DNA from: Morella rubra
Taxonomy: Eukaryota; Streptophyta; Magnoliopsida; Fagales; Myricaceae
NCBI GenBank assembly: GCA_003952965.2
Contig: CM025856.1
Span: 5,417,700 to 5,481,699, forward strand
DNA length: 64,000 bases
Direction of reading: 5' to 3'
A program made the translations under genes and the position numbers. The notes below the pieces were generated by a model. It was not told the origin of the DNA. It made no database searches and saw only the letters and a program-made list of their open reading frames with translations. Positions 13,520 to 23,398 of this stretch are shown here, piece by piece (within the stretch, counting starts at the first letter, position 1; every line of letters begins with the position of its first letter).

Positions 13520-13524
13520 ATAAC
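13520..13524. repeat. Target-site duplication ATAAC (right copy)
   Basis: Matches 9371-9375 and is also part of ADH codons 8-9 on the minus strand, which fixes where the element landed. Confidence 0.9.
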
Positions 13525-13545
13525 CTGACCGGCCGTGCTCGACAT

Positions 13546-14411
13546 GTCTACCTCGGATGATGATGATGATAACGATAATCGAAACTCGAAAGCTACCAGC
13601 TTCTTGTATTTTGAGTCTGAGAGATGTTTGTGTCTGTGTCTCTGTGCGTACAGGTATGTATACAGTAGCAGTGCGAGAAGGAAAAAGAACGGCCGAGAAT
13701 ACCACCTCGCTGATCAAGCTTAGTGATTTCCATGTTGAAGGCTTTCGCTCTGTCAAAACCGCTCGTGGTTTTCGGTGGCGCCTTCGGGTTATCAACGCTC
13801 GCGTGGTGTGCGATATTTGTTTTGGCGTCGTTTGTTTTTATTTATATATTCAAAGGTTTTCAAAATAAAATGAAAAAAAAAAAATCTAACTACTGGCTTG
13901 TATACGGTTTGCCGTTTTGGGGCCTCTGGGTTTAGGAAATATTTGACAGAATCGAGTAAATAATTGCGCAGAGAAAATATAAATAATTGTTATCTTAAAT
14001 ATTATTCTCCCACTAGTTGATATTTCCAGCTGAATTTTGAAATTATGAGCAAGGAATTAATTTCCTAAAAGTTTGTATAAATGCTTTGATGCAATCCAGT
14101 CAATAAATTCTTAATCAAAAGCAACGCAACATGCGTGGATCTAGATCCTTTGTACGTTTTCCTGCAGTTCTGTTTAACTAAATAACCACAGAATAATCAT
14201 TTGGAAATGATGAATTTTCATACGAATTGATGACAATATCAATTAATTAAGAAAATTAAGTTGAAAAAAAAACTAAAAACTGTGAAAGAGTATAATGAAA
14301 TATGTATGTTGGTATTTGTGTGCCAAATTTTGAAGTATAAAAGTTGGTCAAAAAGTGAAGAGATACAATTTGAATGAATTTTTTTATATTTATTATAGTG
14401 GAAATGGATGA
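13546..14411 (-). promoter_or_regulatory. ADH 5' flank; possible TATA box at 13841-13848
   Basis: This is the sequence upstream of the ADH start codon. On the minus strand TATATAAA lies at 13848-13841, about 300 bp from the ATG, which would give an unusually long leader. A GATGATGATGATGAT run lies at 13556-13570. No other element is assignable by eye. The open frames on the plus strand here are short and have no recognisable domain. Confidence 0.3.
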
Positions 14412-14633
14412 TTAGTAGTCACCCTCCACTATGATATCATTGAATGATCTTGTAACCGCCATCTGGATCCCCAGTTGTGCTGCTTTAGCTTCTCCTTCAA
14501 GTGAATCGATGGCATGAATCTGCTCTGCTATGGCTCCTACTACCTCTCCAGATGGATTGCGAATGACTGCTGCCCCCATTGCAAACCTCTCACAGATTGC
14601 TCCATCAAAATTTACAGCCACCTTAGTCCACAT
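14412..14633 (-). mobile_element. LINE-type RNase H fragment
   Basis: This 73-residue frame is the RNase H-like (RVT_3) domain found at the end of plant LINE polyproteins and their relatives. It has NFDGAI, with the first acidic residue, then MGAAVIRNPSGEVVGA, then EGEAKAAQLG, with the glutamate, and VEGD with the third acidic residue. The domain normally runs about 60 residues further, so this is a truncated scrap. It lies just downstream of the PPR gene and on the same strand. Confidence 0.8.
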
Positions 14634-14760
14634 GCTTCTTAGCCAAAAGGTCCTTCAGTCTGTGTGAACATATTCTCACCAATATTCGTTTTCTCCTCTA
14701 GCATACACAAACAGGATTACAACTTGACATTTGCTAATGCAAGTATGGAGATGGGAGCCT

Positions 14761-17700
14761 TTATAACCCTGCCTCGAGCAAGAAAGAATCAGTATCAGCC
14801 ACACAACCATCTTCTTTCATTAGAGCTGTCAAATCCATCAGAGTTGCGTGGATTTCACCAGCACTGGCGTGGGACTTATCCCCAGCAACAAATAAGTCCT
14901 TCTTTTGTCCCACTTCAATCCAGCTACATCCAGGCAACTTTCTTACTCCTTTTTCTTTCATTTCTCTCCTCAAAAAATTAACCCGATCCCAGTTTCCTGA
15001 TGCAGCATATATATTTGAAAGTAGCACATAGGATGAAGAATTTTGGGGATCTAATTCAATGAGTTCCTCAGCCGCCCGCTGCCCCCTAATGTCATCACCA
15101 TGTAATCTGCAGGCACCAAGGAATGTAGCCCAAATCATAGCATGCGGTTCGAATTTTAGTTTGTCAACAAACTCCTCTGCTTCTTGAAGGAAACCCCATC
15201 GGCCATAAAGATCAACCATGCAGGCATAATGATCTACTCGGGGCTGAATGCCATCGTTATTGACCATAGTGTCAAAGACCTGACGGCCTTCAGATACTCT
15301 TCCTGCATGACTACACGCAGTGAGAACGCCAAGGAATGTGACATCATCAGGCAGAACATGCGTGTGCTTCATCTCGTCAAATATCTTAAGTGCCTCTTCT
15401 GCATAACCGTTTTTGGCTAACCCCACTATCATAGAGTTCCACGAAATTACATCATTTTTACAGTTCATTTCTTCAAAAACTTGCACGGAGCTTTTTACAT
15501 CCCCACATTTAGCATACATATCTACAAGGGCACTACCTGTTAACTCATCTAAGTCAAACCCAGTGTGGAAAATGAGGCAATGGATCTCCCTACCAACTCT
15601 CAAAGAAGACAATACAGCACATGCATGAAGAACGCTAGCAAATGTAGCTTGGTCAGGAAGAACATGCTCGCTATGCATTTCTCGATATAACTGCAAAGCC
15701 TCCTCACTGCAATCATTTTGAGTAAGTCCTGAAATGACAGCGGTCCATAACACAATACTTTTTGGATTGAGGAACTCTGAGAAAAGAATTTCTGCATCAG
15801 CTTTTCTTGGTGATTTTAAATACATGCCCAAAAGAGAGACATCCAATAAGTCACCACGGTACAAAAGGCCCCACTTTATAGCAAGGCAGTGGATTTGGAT
15901 TCCCAGTGTTAGCAGTGGTCCAATACACGCATCTAAAATGCTTGCAAAAGTGATATCGGTAGGATTCAATCCTACAGCCTGCATTTCCCGAAACACATCT
16001 ATTGCTTCCTCTACATTATTTTGTGCATACCCAGCAATCATAGCATTCATGGACACGACACTTCGATCAGGCATGCAAGAGAAAACCTTGTGTGCAGCTG
16101 CAATCACCCCACACTTTGCGTACATGTCAATAAGAGAGCTTGCAGCATAAAGGCTTGTTTCCAAACCAGACTTAACCAAGACACAATGGAGTTGTTTTCC
16201 TTGCCCAAGTGCTTGAACATTTGCACAAGCACTGAGTGTACTGGCCAGGGACACCTCATCAGGAACAATTCCAGTCAAGTTCATTCTACGAAACATGTAG
16301 AAAGCCTCCTGCTCCTCCTCCTCCTGCACATACCCTACAATAATTGCATTCCAAGACACGTTGTCCCAATCGCCTATCAGCTCAAACTGTTTCCTTGCCT
16401 CCTTCAGAGCCCCAGATTTAGCATACATATCAATCAATGCATTGCTTGCAAACAAATTTGACGACAATCTACTCTTGATCATAAAAGAATGCAATTGGCG
16501 ACCCATTTTTAAATATTCCAAGCAAGCACATGCACTCAGAGTGCTAGTATAGGTAAACTCATCAGGATAGAAGCCACATCCTTTCATATTACAGAACAGT
16601 TTAATGACTTCATGAGCAAACCCATTCTGTGCATAACCTCCAAGCATTGCATTCCACAAGACCATATTTTTCTCATCTAAAGCATCAAACACTTTCCTTG
16701 CAGCATCCAGCTTCTCACACTTAGCATACATATTAATCAAAGAACTGCCCACATAGACATTAGAATCCAACCCCTGTTTAATTGCCTGAGCATGAACTAA
16801 CAAGCCATAATGTAGAATCCCCAAACTCGCAATTGCACTTAAAACACTTCCAAGTGTAGATCTTGTCGATTTTACTCCAGCCTTCCCCATTTTCAGGAAA
16901 TATTTAACTGCTTCTGCATCATAACCTCTCTGGGCATGCCCTGAAATCATGACATTCCATGCAACGGTATTCGGATTGGGCATCAGGGCAAACATTTCAC
17001 ATGCATCACTAAGCCTGTGAAGATTTACACATGCACTTATGACAGTCACGAAGGCCACCTGGTCTGGAACACGGCCTACTTTCTGCATCTCCTCAAAAAC
17101 TTCAAGTGCCTCCTCGGGCAAACCGACTTGAACATAGCCAGCAATCATGGCAGTCCAAGCAACTGTGTCTAAACCCACAGCCCCATCAAATATTTGCCGA
17201 GCATCACTGACACAATTGCACTTGGCATACATATCAATAAGTGCACCTTCACAGTAAGTACTTGACGCGAGCCCTGTCTTAACAACACTACAATGAACTT
17301 GCCTACCATACTCAACACACACCAATCTTGCACAACAGGACAAAACGATTGCATATGTGAACTCGTTTGGAAATACCCCCGAGTTCCTCAATAACCCAAA
17401 AGTCTTAACAACCTGTTCTAAGAACCCCCGCCTCGAGTACATGGACAGAACGGAGTTCCAAGCCAATACGTCCCTATTCTCGAGCCAGTTAAATGCCTTC
17501 TCAGCGAGGTCCACATTGCCACACTTAGCATAAAGATCTAGAATAGCGTTTCCAAGCGACCCTTTTGACCCAACACCAAGCTTTACGCTCTGGGCATGGA
17601 TAATTTTGTTCGTATTCGAAGCTTCAGCCAGCAGCTGAGGCATTTCGTCGAACTGGTGATGGGTCTTGACTCTTTTGCATTGTTGTAAGCAGGCTTGCAA

Positions 17701-17856
17701 GAGATAGGCACGTAAGCGATTTTCCGAAGCTAAAGGGGAATCTCGATGGCAGCTCGGCTGAGTGGAGTCGTGTAGAACGGTGGAGAACTCGTAAGGGTGA
17801 TGCAGCGAATTAGGGTGGGAGATGGGAGCTGTTCGGAAGGGTGGTCTGAGGCGCAT
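14761..17856 (-). CDS. PPR protein, PLS class with E/E+ end, At3g09040-like
   Basis: Single-exon gene of 1031 codons. PPR proteins bind organelle RNA; PLS-class members with E domains are mostly C-to-U editing factors in mitochondria or plastids. The N-terminus is Arg-rich (R2, R4, R8) with Ser and His and few acidic residues, fitting a mitochondrial presequence. From about residue 95 to 890, tandem PPR motifs run with the usual LIDMYAKCG, W-N-MI-GY and GRQ-H words. The end carries an E motif (AEELIELDPQNSSSYVLLSN, PGCSWIEV) and an E+ motif (GDKSH), but no DYW domain. Word-for-word similarity along the whole length, including HACAVLSSLRVGREIHCLIF, points to the orthologue of Arabidopsis At3g09040 (about 1028 aa). 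The frame is intact, so it is probably functional. The RNA target cannot be read from the sequence. Confidence 0.95.
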   Translation of the reverse strand: MRLRPPFRTAPISHPNSLHHPYEFSTVLHDSTQPSCHRDSPLASENRLRAYLLQACLQQCKRVKTHHQFDEMPQLLAEASNTNKIIHAQSVKLGVGSKGSLGNAILDLYAKCGNVDLAEKAFNWLENRDVLAWNSVLSMYSRRGFLEQVVKTFGLLRNSGVFPNEFTYAIVLSCCARLVCVEYGRQVHCSVVKTGLASSTYCEGALIDMYAKCNCVSDARQIFDGAVGLDTVAWTAMIAGYVQVGLPEEALEVFEEMQKVGRVPDQVAFVTVISACVNLHRLSDACEMFALMPNPNTVAWNVMISGHAQRGYDAEAVKYFLKMGKAGVKSTRSTLGSVLSAIASLGILHYGLLVHAQAIKQGLDSNVYVGSSLINMYAKCEKLDAARKVFDALDEKNMVLWNAMLGGYAQNGFAHEVIKLFCNMKGCGFYPDEFTYTSTLSACACLEYLKMGRQLHSFMIKSRLSSNLFASNALIDMYAKSGALKEARKQFELIGDWDNVSWNAIIVGYVQEEEEQEAFYMFRRMNLTGIVPDEVSLASTLSACANVQALGQGKQLHCVLVKSGLETSLYAASSLIDMYAKCGVIAAAHKVFSCMPDRSVVSMNAMIAGYAQNNVEEAIDVFREMQAVGLNPTDITFASILDACIGPLLTLGIQIHCLAIKWGLLYRGDLLDVSLLGMYLKSPRKADAEILFSEFLNPKSIVLWTAVISGLTQNDCSEEALQLYREMHSEHVLPDQATFASVLHACAVLSSLRVGREIHCLIFHTGFDLDELTGSALVDMYAKCGDVKSSVQVFEEMNCKNDVISWNSMIVGLAKNGYAEEALKIFDEMKHTHVLPDDVTFLGVLTACSHAGRVSEGRQVFDTMVNNDGIQPRVDHYACMVDLYGRWGFLQEAEEFVDKLKFEPHAMIWATFLGACRLHGDDIRGQRAAEELIELDPQNSSSYVLLSNIYAASGNWDRVNFLRREMKEKGVRKLPGCSWIEVGQKKDLFVAGDKSHASAGEIHATLMDLTALMKEDGCVADTDSFLLEAGL

Positions 17857-17895
17857 CGACTTGGAGGGGTTTTCGACATGCGACGGTTGGGTCAG

Positions 17896-17932
17896 TGACG
17901 TCAGTCAGTTAAGTAGTGCTTGTTGACGTGGC
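17896..17932. promoter_or_regulatory. Two bZIP-type sites upstream of the PPR gene
   Basis: TGACGTCA (17896-17903), a perfect palindromic bZIP site, lies 40 bp upstream of the PPR start codon. TGACGTGGC (17924-17932), which contains the ABRE core ACGTGGC, lies 21 bp further out. Both sit where a core promoter or leader would be. Binding is inferred from the motifs only. Confidence 0.4.
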
Positions 17933-18109
17933 CTTTTCAAATGGTTCACGCCAAAGCTTATAGCTTTGGTTCTTTGGTCTTTGGCCTTTTCAGTTAAGTA
18001 GTGCTTTGGTCTCGAGGATCCAGTTTGCAGTGTGCTCCCCAAAATGTGGGGCCCTTCAACAAGTTAAAATGTTTGGATCACCCACTTAGAACAACGGAAA
18101 AGAAACATG

Positions 18110-18328
18110 GGCAAATTACAAATACCCCACGAACTATCACCTATATCTCATTTATCCCCTAAACTATGATTCGTTACAATTCGCCTTCTTAAATTATGAC
18201 TTTATTGCGATTCCATCCCCGAACGATTTTGAGTGTTAAATTAAACAGAATCTATCTATGTTCACGTGACCATCTCCCCTCATTAAAAGACCGTTATACC
18301 CTTCATAATATTAAAAGATTGTCATACT
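18110..18328 (+). mobile_element. Truncated MITE, left half
   Basis: GGGCAAATTACAAATACCCC followed by CGAACTATCACC and CCCCTAAACTATG is the left end of a common plant miniature element. Its inverted partner is absent: the sequence stops at the terminus of the hAT relic at 18329. The remnant is therefore a half element cut by, or next to, that insertion. Confidence 0.5.
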
Positions 18329-19690
18329 CAGTGGTGGATGTAAGGGGTAGCGAACTAGGGCGGCCGCCACCCATTGCTCCGCCCAAAAAAAAAATTTTAC
18401 ATGTAACTTTTTTTTTTTTTCATAAGTTGGCCTGGGCCCAAAAACCCCCATTAAGCCCAGGCCAACTAAAGCCCAGTGCTCTTTTAATCTGTGTGGCCTA
18501 GGCTTGATCTCCATTAAGCCCGGTTCTTTTTTATTTTTTATTTTATAAATAGAGGTGTGAAACGATGAGGAATTCGTCAGATGGTTTTTGTTTGTTGAAA
18601 TGGAGCCTAAAGTCAGGTGACAAACTAGTTGCATTCCGTTGACTCAATTTTTTAGAATTTTGGTTGTCTTTAAATCTTAGACTTATATTTTCGGAAAACT
18701 TTTATGGAGGATATTGCTAAATGTTTTGATATATTTCCTCTAAAATTCCAGCCAGTTATAGGTTGCAGTAAGATTTCTGTGTACAAGGAGAAACTAGATG
18801 CATATAGGTAGAGTTTTCTTCATGAGCTACACTTCTCTAAAACACTAGTTTATGCCTTCTTAGGGCAAAAATAGAAAGAAAATAGAACTAATTTTTCTTT
18901 ATCAAAATTTAGACTCTAGATTTTTTCAGCATTTGAATTGTTTTCTATAAATTTGGCAAGCAATGAAATTGCTTCTTCACACAGATTTTTTCCCAATTGC
19001 CCCGAGAACAAATTTCACTATGTTTCAACTCTACAATACTTGCTGCAATTTCTCAACAAAATGCTAGTGCTCATACTGTGTTCTCATTGTAGAAGTCAAT
19101 ATCTAACATGAAGGTTAGGAGACATATCTGTCAGCAATACAATTTTTCCTGGATGCAGATTTTTCAGTTACGTTTATTCTTGTGGACTTTATTTGGTTGT
19201 CAGAACCATGTTGGTATTGGCTATATATTTTATTCGAAGAATTGATGCTTTTTCTAAGCTTCAAGATATTAGAAGTTTTACTATGAAGATGGTTGAGACC
19301 AAAAAGAATATTCTATTTTCATTGGTTTATCGACTTATTGAGTTGGTATTGGTTTTACCAGTTGCGACTACAACCGTTGAAAGAGCGTTTTCCATGATAA
19401 AGATCATCAAGAGTGATTCACGTAATAGGATAAGAGATAATTGGATGAATGATTGCATGGTAGCGTACATCGAGCAAGAAGTTTTTTTAAATATTAAGAA
19501 CGAAATCATTTGTATATTTCAGAAGATGCAAAATTTCGTAGAATCTAATTTGTCACCTCTCAGTCACAGTATATAGTACGGTACATGTATTGCAATATTT
19601 TTAATACTTTTAGTTCTTAATTTTTGATTTTATAACTCTTAAGATAATTTTTTTACATTACGGGAAACAATTTTGTTTGTTCCGCCACTG
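18329..19690 (+). mobile_element. hAT transposon relic (TTF-type), internally deleted
   Basis: The left end reads CAGTGGTGGATG and the right end TTCCGCCACTG. These are imperfect inverted termini of the plant hAT group that ends in CAGTGGCGGA. The only coding remnant is the C-terminal dimerisation domain at about 19193-19576, with LVLPVATTTVERAFSMIKII, followed by the IRDNWMNDCMVAYIE helix and a TAG stop. The DDE catalytic part is missing. The eight bases outside the two ends (GTCATACT and CACACGCG) do not match, so either the ends come from different copies or one flank has been rearranged. Confidence 0.8.
19193..19576 (+). pseudogene. hAT transposase C-terminal dimerisation domain
   Basis: A frame of up to 127 codons whose second half is the hAT dimerisation region (Dimer_Tnp_hAT): the hydrophobic LVLVLP strand, the near-invariant TTVERAFS motif, then RNRIRDNWMND. 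It ends with a normal stop. No start or zinc finger is present, and the part before about residue 45 has no match I can name. It is the surviving tail of a transposase and not a host gene. Confidence 0.8.
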
Positions 19691-20195
19691 CACACGCGGA
19701 CCTTTCATTGGGAGAGCGGAACTAGTTACCCTGCAAGTTTAACACGTAGTAGTCGTGATTGGAGCGGCAAGATCAATGAAGAACGCAAAGAGGATAGTTT
19801 AGCACCTGCAACGGGCAAATTATATTGAAAGGTCATCAAAGTAATCAATTCAAGAACTATTTTCTATTACATTATTTTTTTAAAAAAAATATTTTCTAAT
19901 AATACAAAATTGTCTTTCTGAGTCAGTTTTCTGTTTTCATTGCAAGAAAAGAAAACCACCATAAACATTTTCAAGATTATAAACATAGAGCAGGGCTCTG
20001 AAAACAAGTTTTCGAAAATAGTTTTACGGGAGATAGAACCAGGTAAGCTCCGTATCGGGCAATTATTGTAATACTATACGTAAGAGCCCACGGACCTTTG
20101 TTGACTCAAGTTGGCCCGAGGGAAGGAGCGGTAGACTTCTGATGGTTTCCGCCATTTATGAAGAAGTTGAGAAGACAAAATTAAGTACGTCTTCA
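19691..20195. other. Intergenic, nothing assignable
   Basis: Unique-looking sequence between two hAT elements. No frame over 60 codons with a recognisable domain and no repeat termini. Confidence 0.5.
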
Positions 20196-20203
20196 GACTG
20201 GCA
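20196..20203. repeat. 8-bp target duplication GACTGGCA (left)
   Basis: Identical to 21052-21059, directly outside both termini of the hAT element. Eight base pairs is the hAT signature. Confidence 0.9.
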
Positions 20204-21051
20204 TAGGGCTGTTCAGTATCATGCCGGTTTAAGGTTTTGCCAAAAAATCCGGTGCTATTTCCTATTCTTAGACACCGGGTTTTTTTAAAATATATATACC
20301 CGCGCAACCCCATTTCCCCCAGGCCCCTCTGGCAAAACAAAACAAAACGGAATCGTTTTGTTTTAAACCCCAGGACCCCCTACCCAATTTGTTCGCGCAC
20401 TCCGGGCCCTCCTCTCCCATTTGTTCGCACACCTCGGATGCCCCTTTCCCGTTTGTTTTATACCCCGGGGCTTGGTCCCTCTCCCCCATTTCTGCTTTTG
20501 TTAATTTATTAGTGTTGAATAATATTTTTTATTTTATACATTATAACTTGGTGTATAAGTTTATTTTTATTTTTAGTTTTGAAGGAGTTACCCATATTTA
20601 AGATATCTTACAGTTACGCTCTCTAAGTTTATTATTTTGGATTTATTGGTTAGATTTTAGATTCTCATCTTGTTGTGATGTTCTTTAAGTTTATTAATTT
20701 TATTAATTTTAGATTTTATTACTTTGGATTTTAAATTCTCATCTTATCTTTTAAGATTATCTTTAATTTTATTGATTTTGAAATTTGGATTTCATTAGTT
20801 TAGATTTTATTGATATGTGAGTTTAATGGACCAAAAGAAAAAAAGAAAAAAAAAATACATTGGGCAAGTGAGTAAAATGTTAAAAAATGCCCAATATGAA
20901 TGTCGGATAACCGGAAAACCGCCACCGCTTAAGGCCGGTTTTTTGCCCTTAAACAGTGTAGGTGTAGGTGGCAATTATTTAAAAATCGGCCTACCCAGTG
21001 TAGGTGCCGGTTTTGCCAAAACCGGCACTACACTGGGGTTGAACAACCCTA
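20204..21051. mobile_element. Non-autonomous hAT element, 848 bp, complete ends
   Basis: Termini TAGGGCTGTTCA and TGAACAACCCTA form an inverted repeat with one mismatch and are flanked by perfect GACTGGCA duplications. The interior has no transposase frame. It carries GC-rich subterminal sequence with CCGG-type words near both ends and AT-rich sequence in the middle. The structure is that of an internally deleted hAT mobilised in trans. The intact duplication suggests moderate age at most. Confidence 0.92.
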
Positions 21052-21059
21052 GACTGGCA
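21052..21059. repeat. 8-bp target duplication GACTGGCA (right)
   Basis: Right copy of the duplication created when the hAT element at 20204-21051 inserted. Confidence 0.9.
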
Positions 21060-22258
21060 CGCCCTGGGACGACCTATAGCTTTCCTCAGAGATGAAACGT
21101 CATAAATGTGATTCACGTGGCTGACTCGTCATCATAAAGAATGGTGGACCCTCAGCAATATGACTAGTAGGACTTTTCTTCTGTGCAAAGACGAATCTAG
21201 AGACGGTAGGAACTTTCAAATTCGGGAACGTTCGGAGGGGGGAATTCCAAAGAATGGACTGTCTTCCTTTTGTTTCGGTATTCTGTGGGTGTGTTTGTTT
21301 TGGTAAAATTTTTAGAATTATTAAGTATTTTAAATATTTAAGCGATTTTAGAGTTTTATTAGTATTTGTGTAAAAGTTGTAAAGTTGTATTGATGTTTGT
21401 AAAAAAGTAATAATGATTTTAAGGTTGTTATTTGTAGATTATTTTTATTGGGATGAGTGAAAAGGATAAAATATAAAATATAAAATAATATTTAAATTTA
21501 ATGTTTATTTTATGTTTATGTTTATTTATAATATTTATTATAATTCCGAATTTCTTTTATTTTCTAATTTTTATTATAAATACAGATATTATAAAGGTAT
21601 TGAATTGGTGAAAAAAAATTGAAAAAAAAAAAAAAGACAAACGACGCTAAACTATCAGAGATTCTTGCAGCGTGAAGCTGCAGCCTTGTCAGGGGTGGGG
21701 AATCGAAAAAACAAATGCTGACTGTCAGTTTTGGTTTTGATGAAATGACCATATTAATCCTCAACCAACTCTCAACACTGAAGAAATTATGGGGCTTATT
21801 CTGTCCATTCAATTCTTTTCGAATTTAATTCACTAAATCTGTGGGGACCCTTAACACATTACTGGAGGATTCGTTGGTAATTCTTTATCAGTTTGTCCAG
21901 GACAAAGTTGAAAACTTATTTGCTGCATCTTTCATTTAAACATGTTTGGTTTGAGTGGTTAGAAAATTGAATATGTATTCTCAAAATATCATCAAAACGA
22001 ACAAGCCTAAGACTTAATATAAATCCATCTTATTTAATGAATAAAAAGACTAATATAATTTGGTGGCTCGGCTTTGTGATTTTAAATCCTTTAAATTTTC
22101 TTTTCTGCATGAGAGCATTCTCTCAATTTCCTCTCCCACCTCTTCCCATTAAAACTGCCACCAACATTGCCACCTCCAGCTATTGAGAAGAAAACGTCTG
22201 TAGGTTCATCTTTGCACATAAGAGAGATCCTACTAGTCATCTTGCGAGGGGTCCATCA
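21060..22258. other. Intergenic, AT-rich
   Basis: Contains a strongly AT-rich stretch at about 21300-21620 that may be a decayed miniature element (GTGTTTGTTTTGGTAAAATTT start), but no matching inverted end was found. CACGTGGC-like and TGACTCG-like words occur near 21110 without a gene next to them. No coding evidence. Confidence 0.4.
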
Positions 22259-22648
22259 TTCTTTAGCAGGGGAAAATACACTTTTCACCATAAACTACCG
22301 GAGTAGTGACACATTGCAAAACTACCATCTTTAAGACATTGCACCTTCAAACTACCAATGTTATACACTTTGCACCCTAAACTACCCACTTTGACACATT
22401 ACACCCTCTAATACTAATATTAAATACTTTGCACACTTCTATTTGACAATAATACCCTTCAAAAATTATTGAATTGACAACAATATCTAAGGGCATTATC
22501 GTCATTTTAGTTTGAAAATTTAATAAAGGTGCAAAGTGTTAAAAATTGGTAGTTAAAAGTGCAATGTGTCAAAATTGATAGTTTAAGGTGCAAAGTGTAA
22601 AATATATAGTAGTTCATTGGTGAAAAGTGTATTTTTTCCTTCTTTAAC
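22259..22648. mobile_element. Mutator-like MITE (22268-22639) with 9-bp target duplication
   Basis: The 372-bp element starts AGGGGAAAATACACTTTTCA. Its right end, reverse-complemented, reads GGAAAAAATACACTTTTCA. The flanks are TTCTTTAGC (22259-22267) and TTCTTTAAC (22640-22648), a 9-bp duplication with one mismatch, as Mutator-like elements leave. The interior is a series of GCACCCTAAACTACC-type words in opposite orientations on the two halves. It has no coding capacity. Confidence 0.85.
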
Positions 22649-23289
22649 CTTTTTATTCATTAAATGAGGCGGGATTGTATTAAGTTAGATTGCAGGGACA
22701 AAAGGGAGACGGTCCCTTCTGAAAGCTTCCGTTCCCTTCAAATTCATTATTCACGATCGATTGAAAACTCACGGCACTGACTACTAGGAAACAGAACTAG
22801 CGTTGCTTTCAGGTGCAAAGTTGCTTTGATGGCTATTGTCATAATCAAGGGAAGACAATGAAGTTATGATAATTATCTGTATAAAGGTCAGTTGTTAAAA
22901 AAAATTTATAATAATTTTTTCACAAATTCTAATAACGTGTTACAAATTTCAAAACATTTTTCACATAAATTTACACTACCTCCAATAAGTTAATTTTTTT
23001 TTTTGTCCATCTAAATAGAGGCCAAGATAATTTTTAAAAAAAAACGCAGAATTGTTTTAAGATATAGGTTTTACTGGTATTTGACGATATCTCTACCATC
23101 AGCCAGGGCCTTTTGCTCAGCTGACTTATCTTCCTATGTAGAGGGTTTTGATACGCGGAACGATCCCCCATAACCACTCTACCAAGTAAAAAAAGAGAAT
23201 GAAGGAACTTATTAAGTTGTGATAATTTGCACAAATTTCTCCAGATGAACTACTAACCGTTTGTAATCTGCATTTTCTAGCTCTAATTT
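22649..23289. other. Intergenic, nothing assignable
   Basis: AT-rich unique-looking sequence. The minus-strand frame at 23034-23234 has no recognisable domain. Confidence 0.5.
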
Positions 23290-23398
23290 TGTTGGAAATT
23301 AATATATTAATTTAGTGAAATGACAATTTTATCTTTATTATTTTTTTTATAGTGGTAAATTGTCATTTCATTTAATTAAAATATTAATTTTTTTCAAA
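23290..23398. repeat. Small foldback element
   Basis: Two arms of about 40 bp form an imperfect hairpin. The left arm has GAAATTAATATATTAATTTA then GTGAAATGACAATTTTA. The right arm, reverse-complemented, has AAAAATTAATATTTTAATTA then AATGAAATGACAATTTA. The loop is about 25 bp of AT. It is probably a very short MITE. The family and target duplication are not clear. Confidence 0.55.

Noticed and set aside
13535-13935. Overlapping plus-strand frames with a hydrophobic segment upstream of ADH
   Set aside because: They lie antisense in the ADH leader and promoter, have no recognisable domain, and need a non-ATG start for the hydrophobic version.
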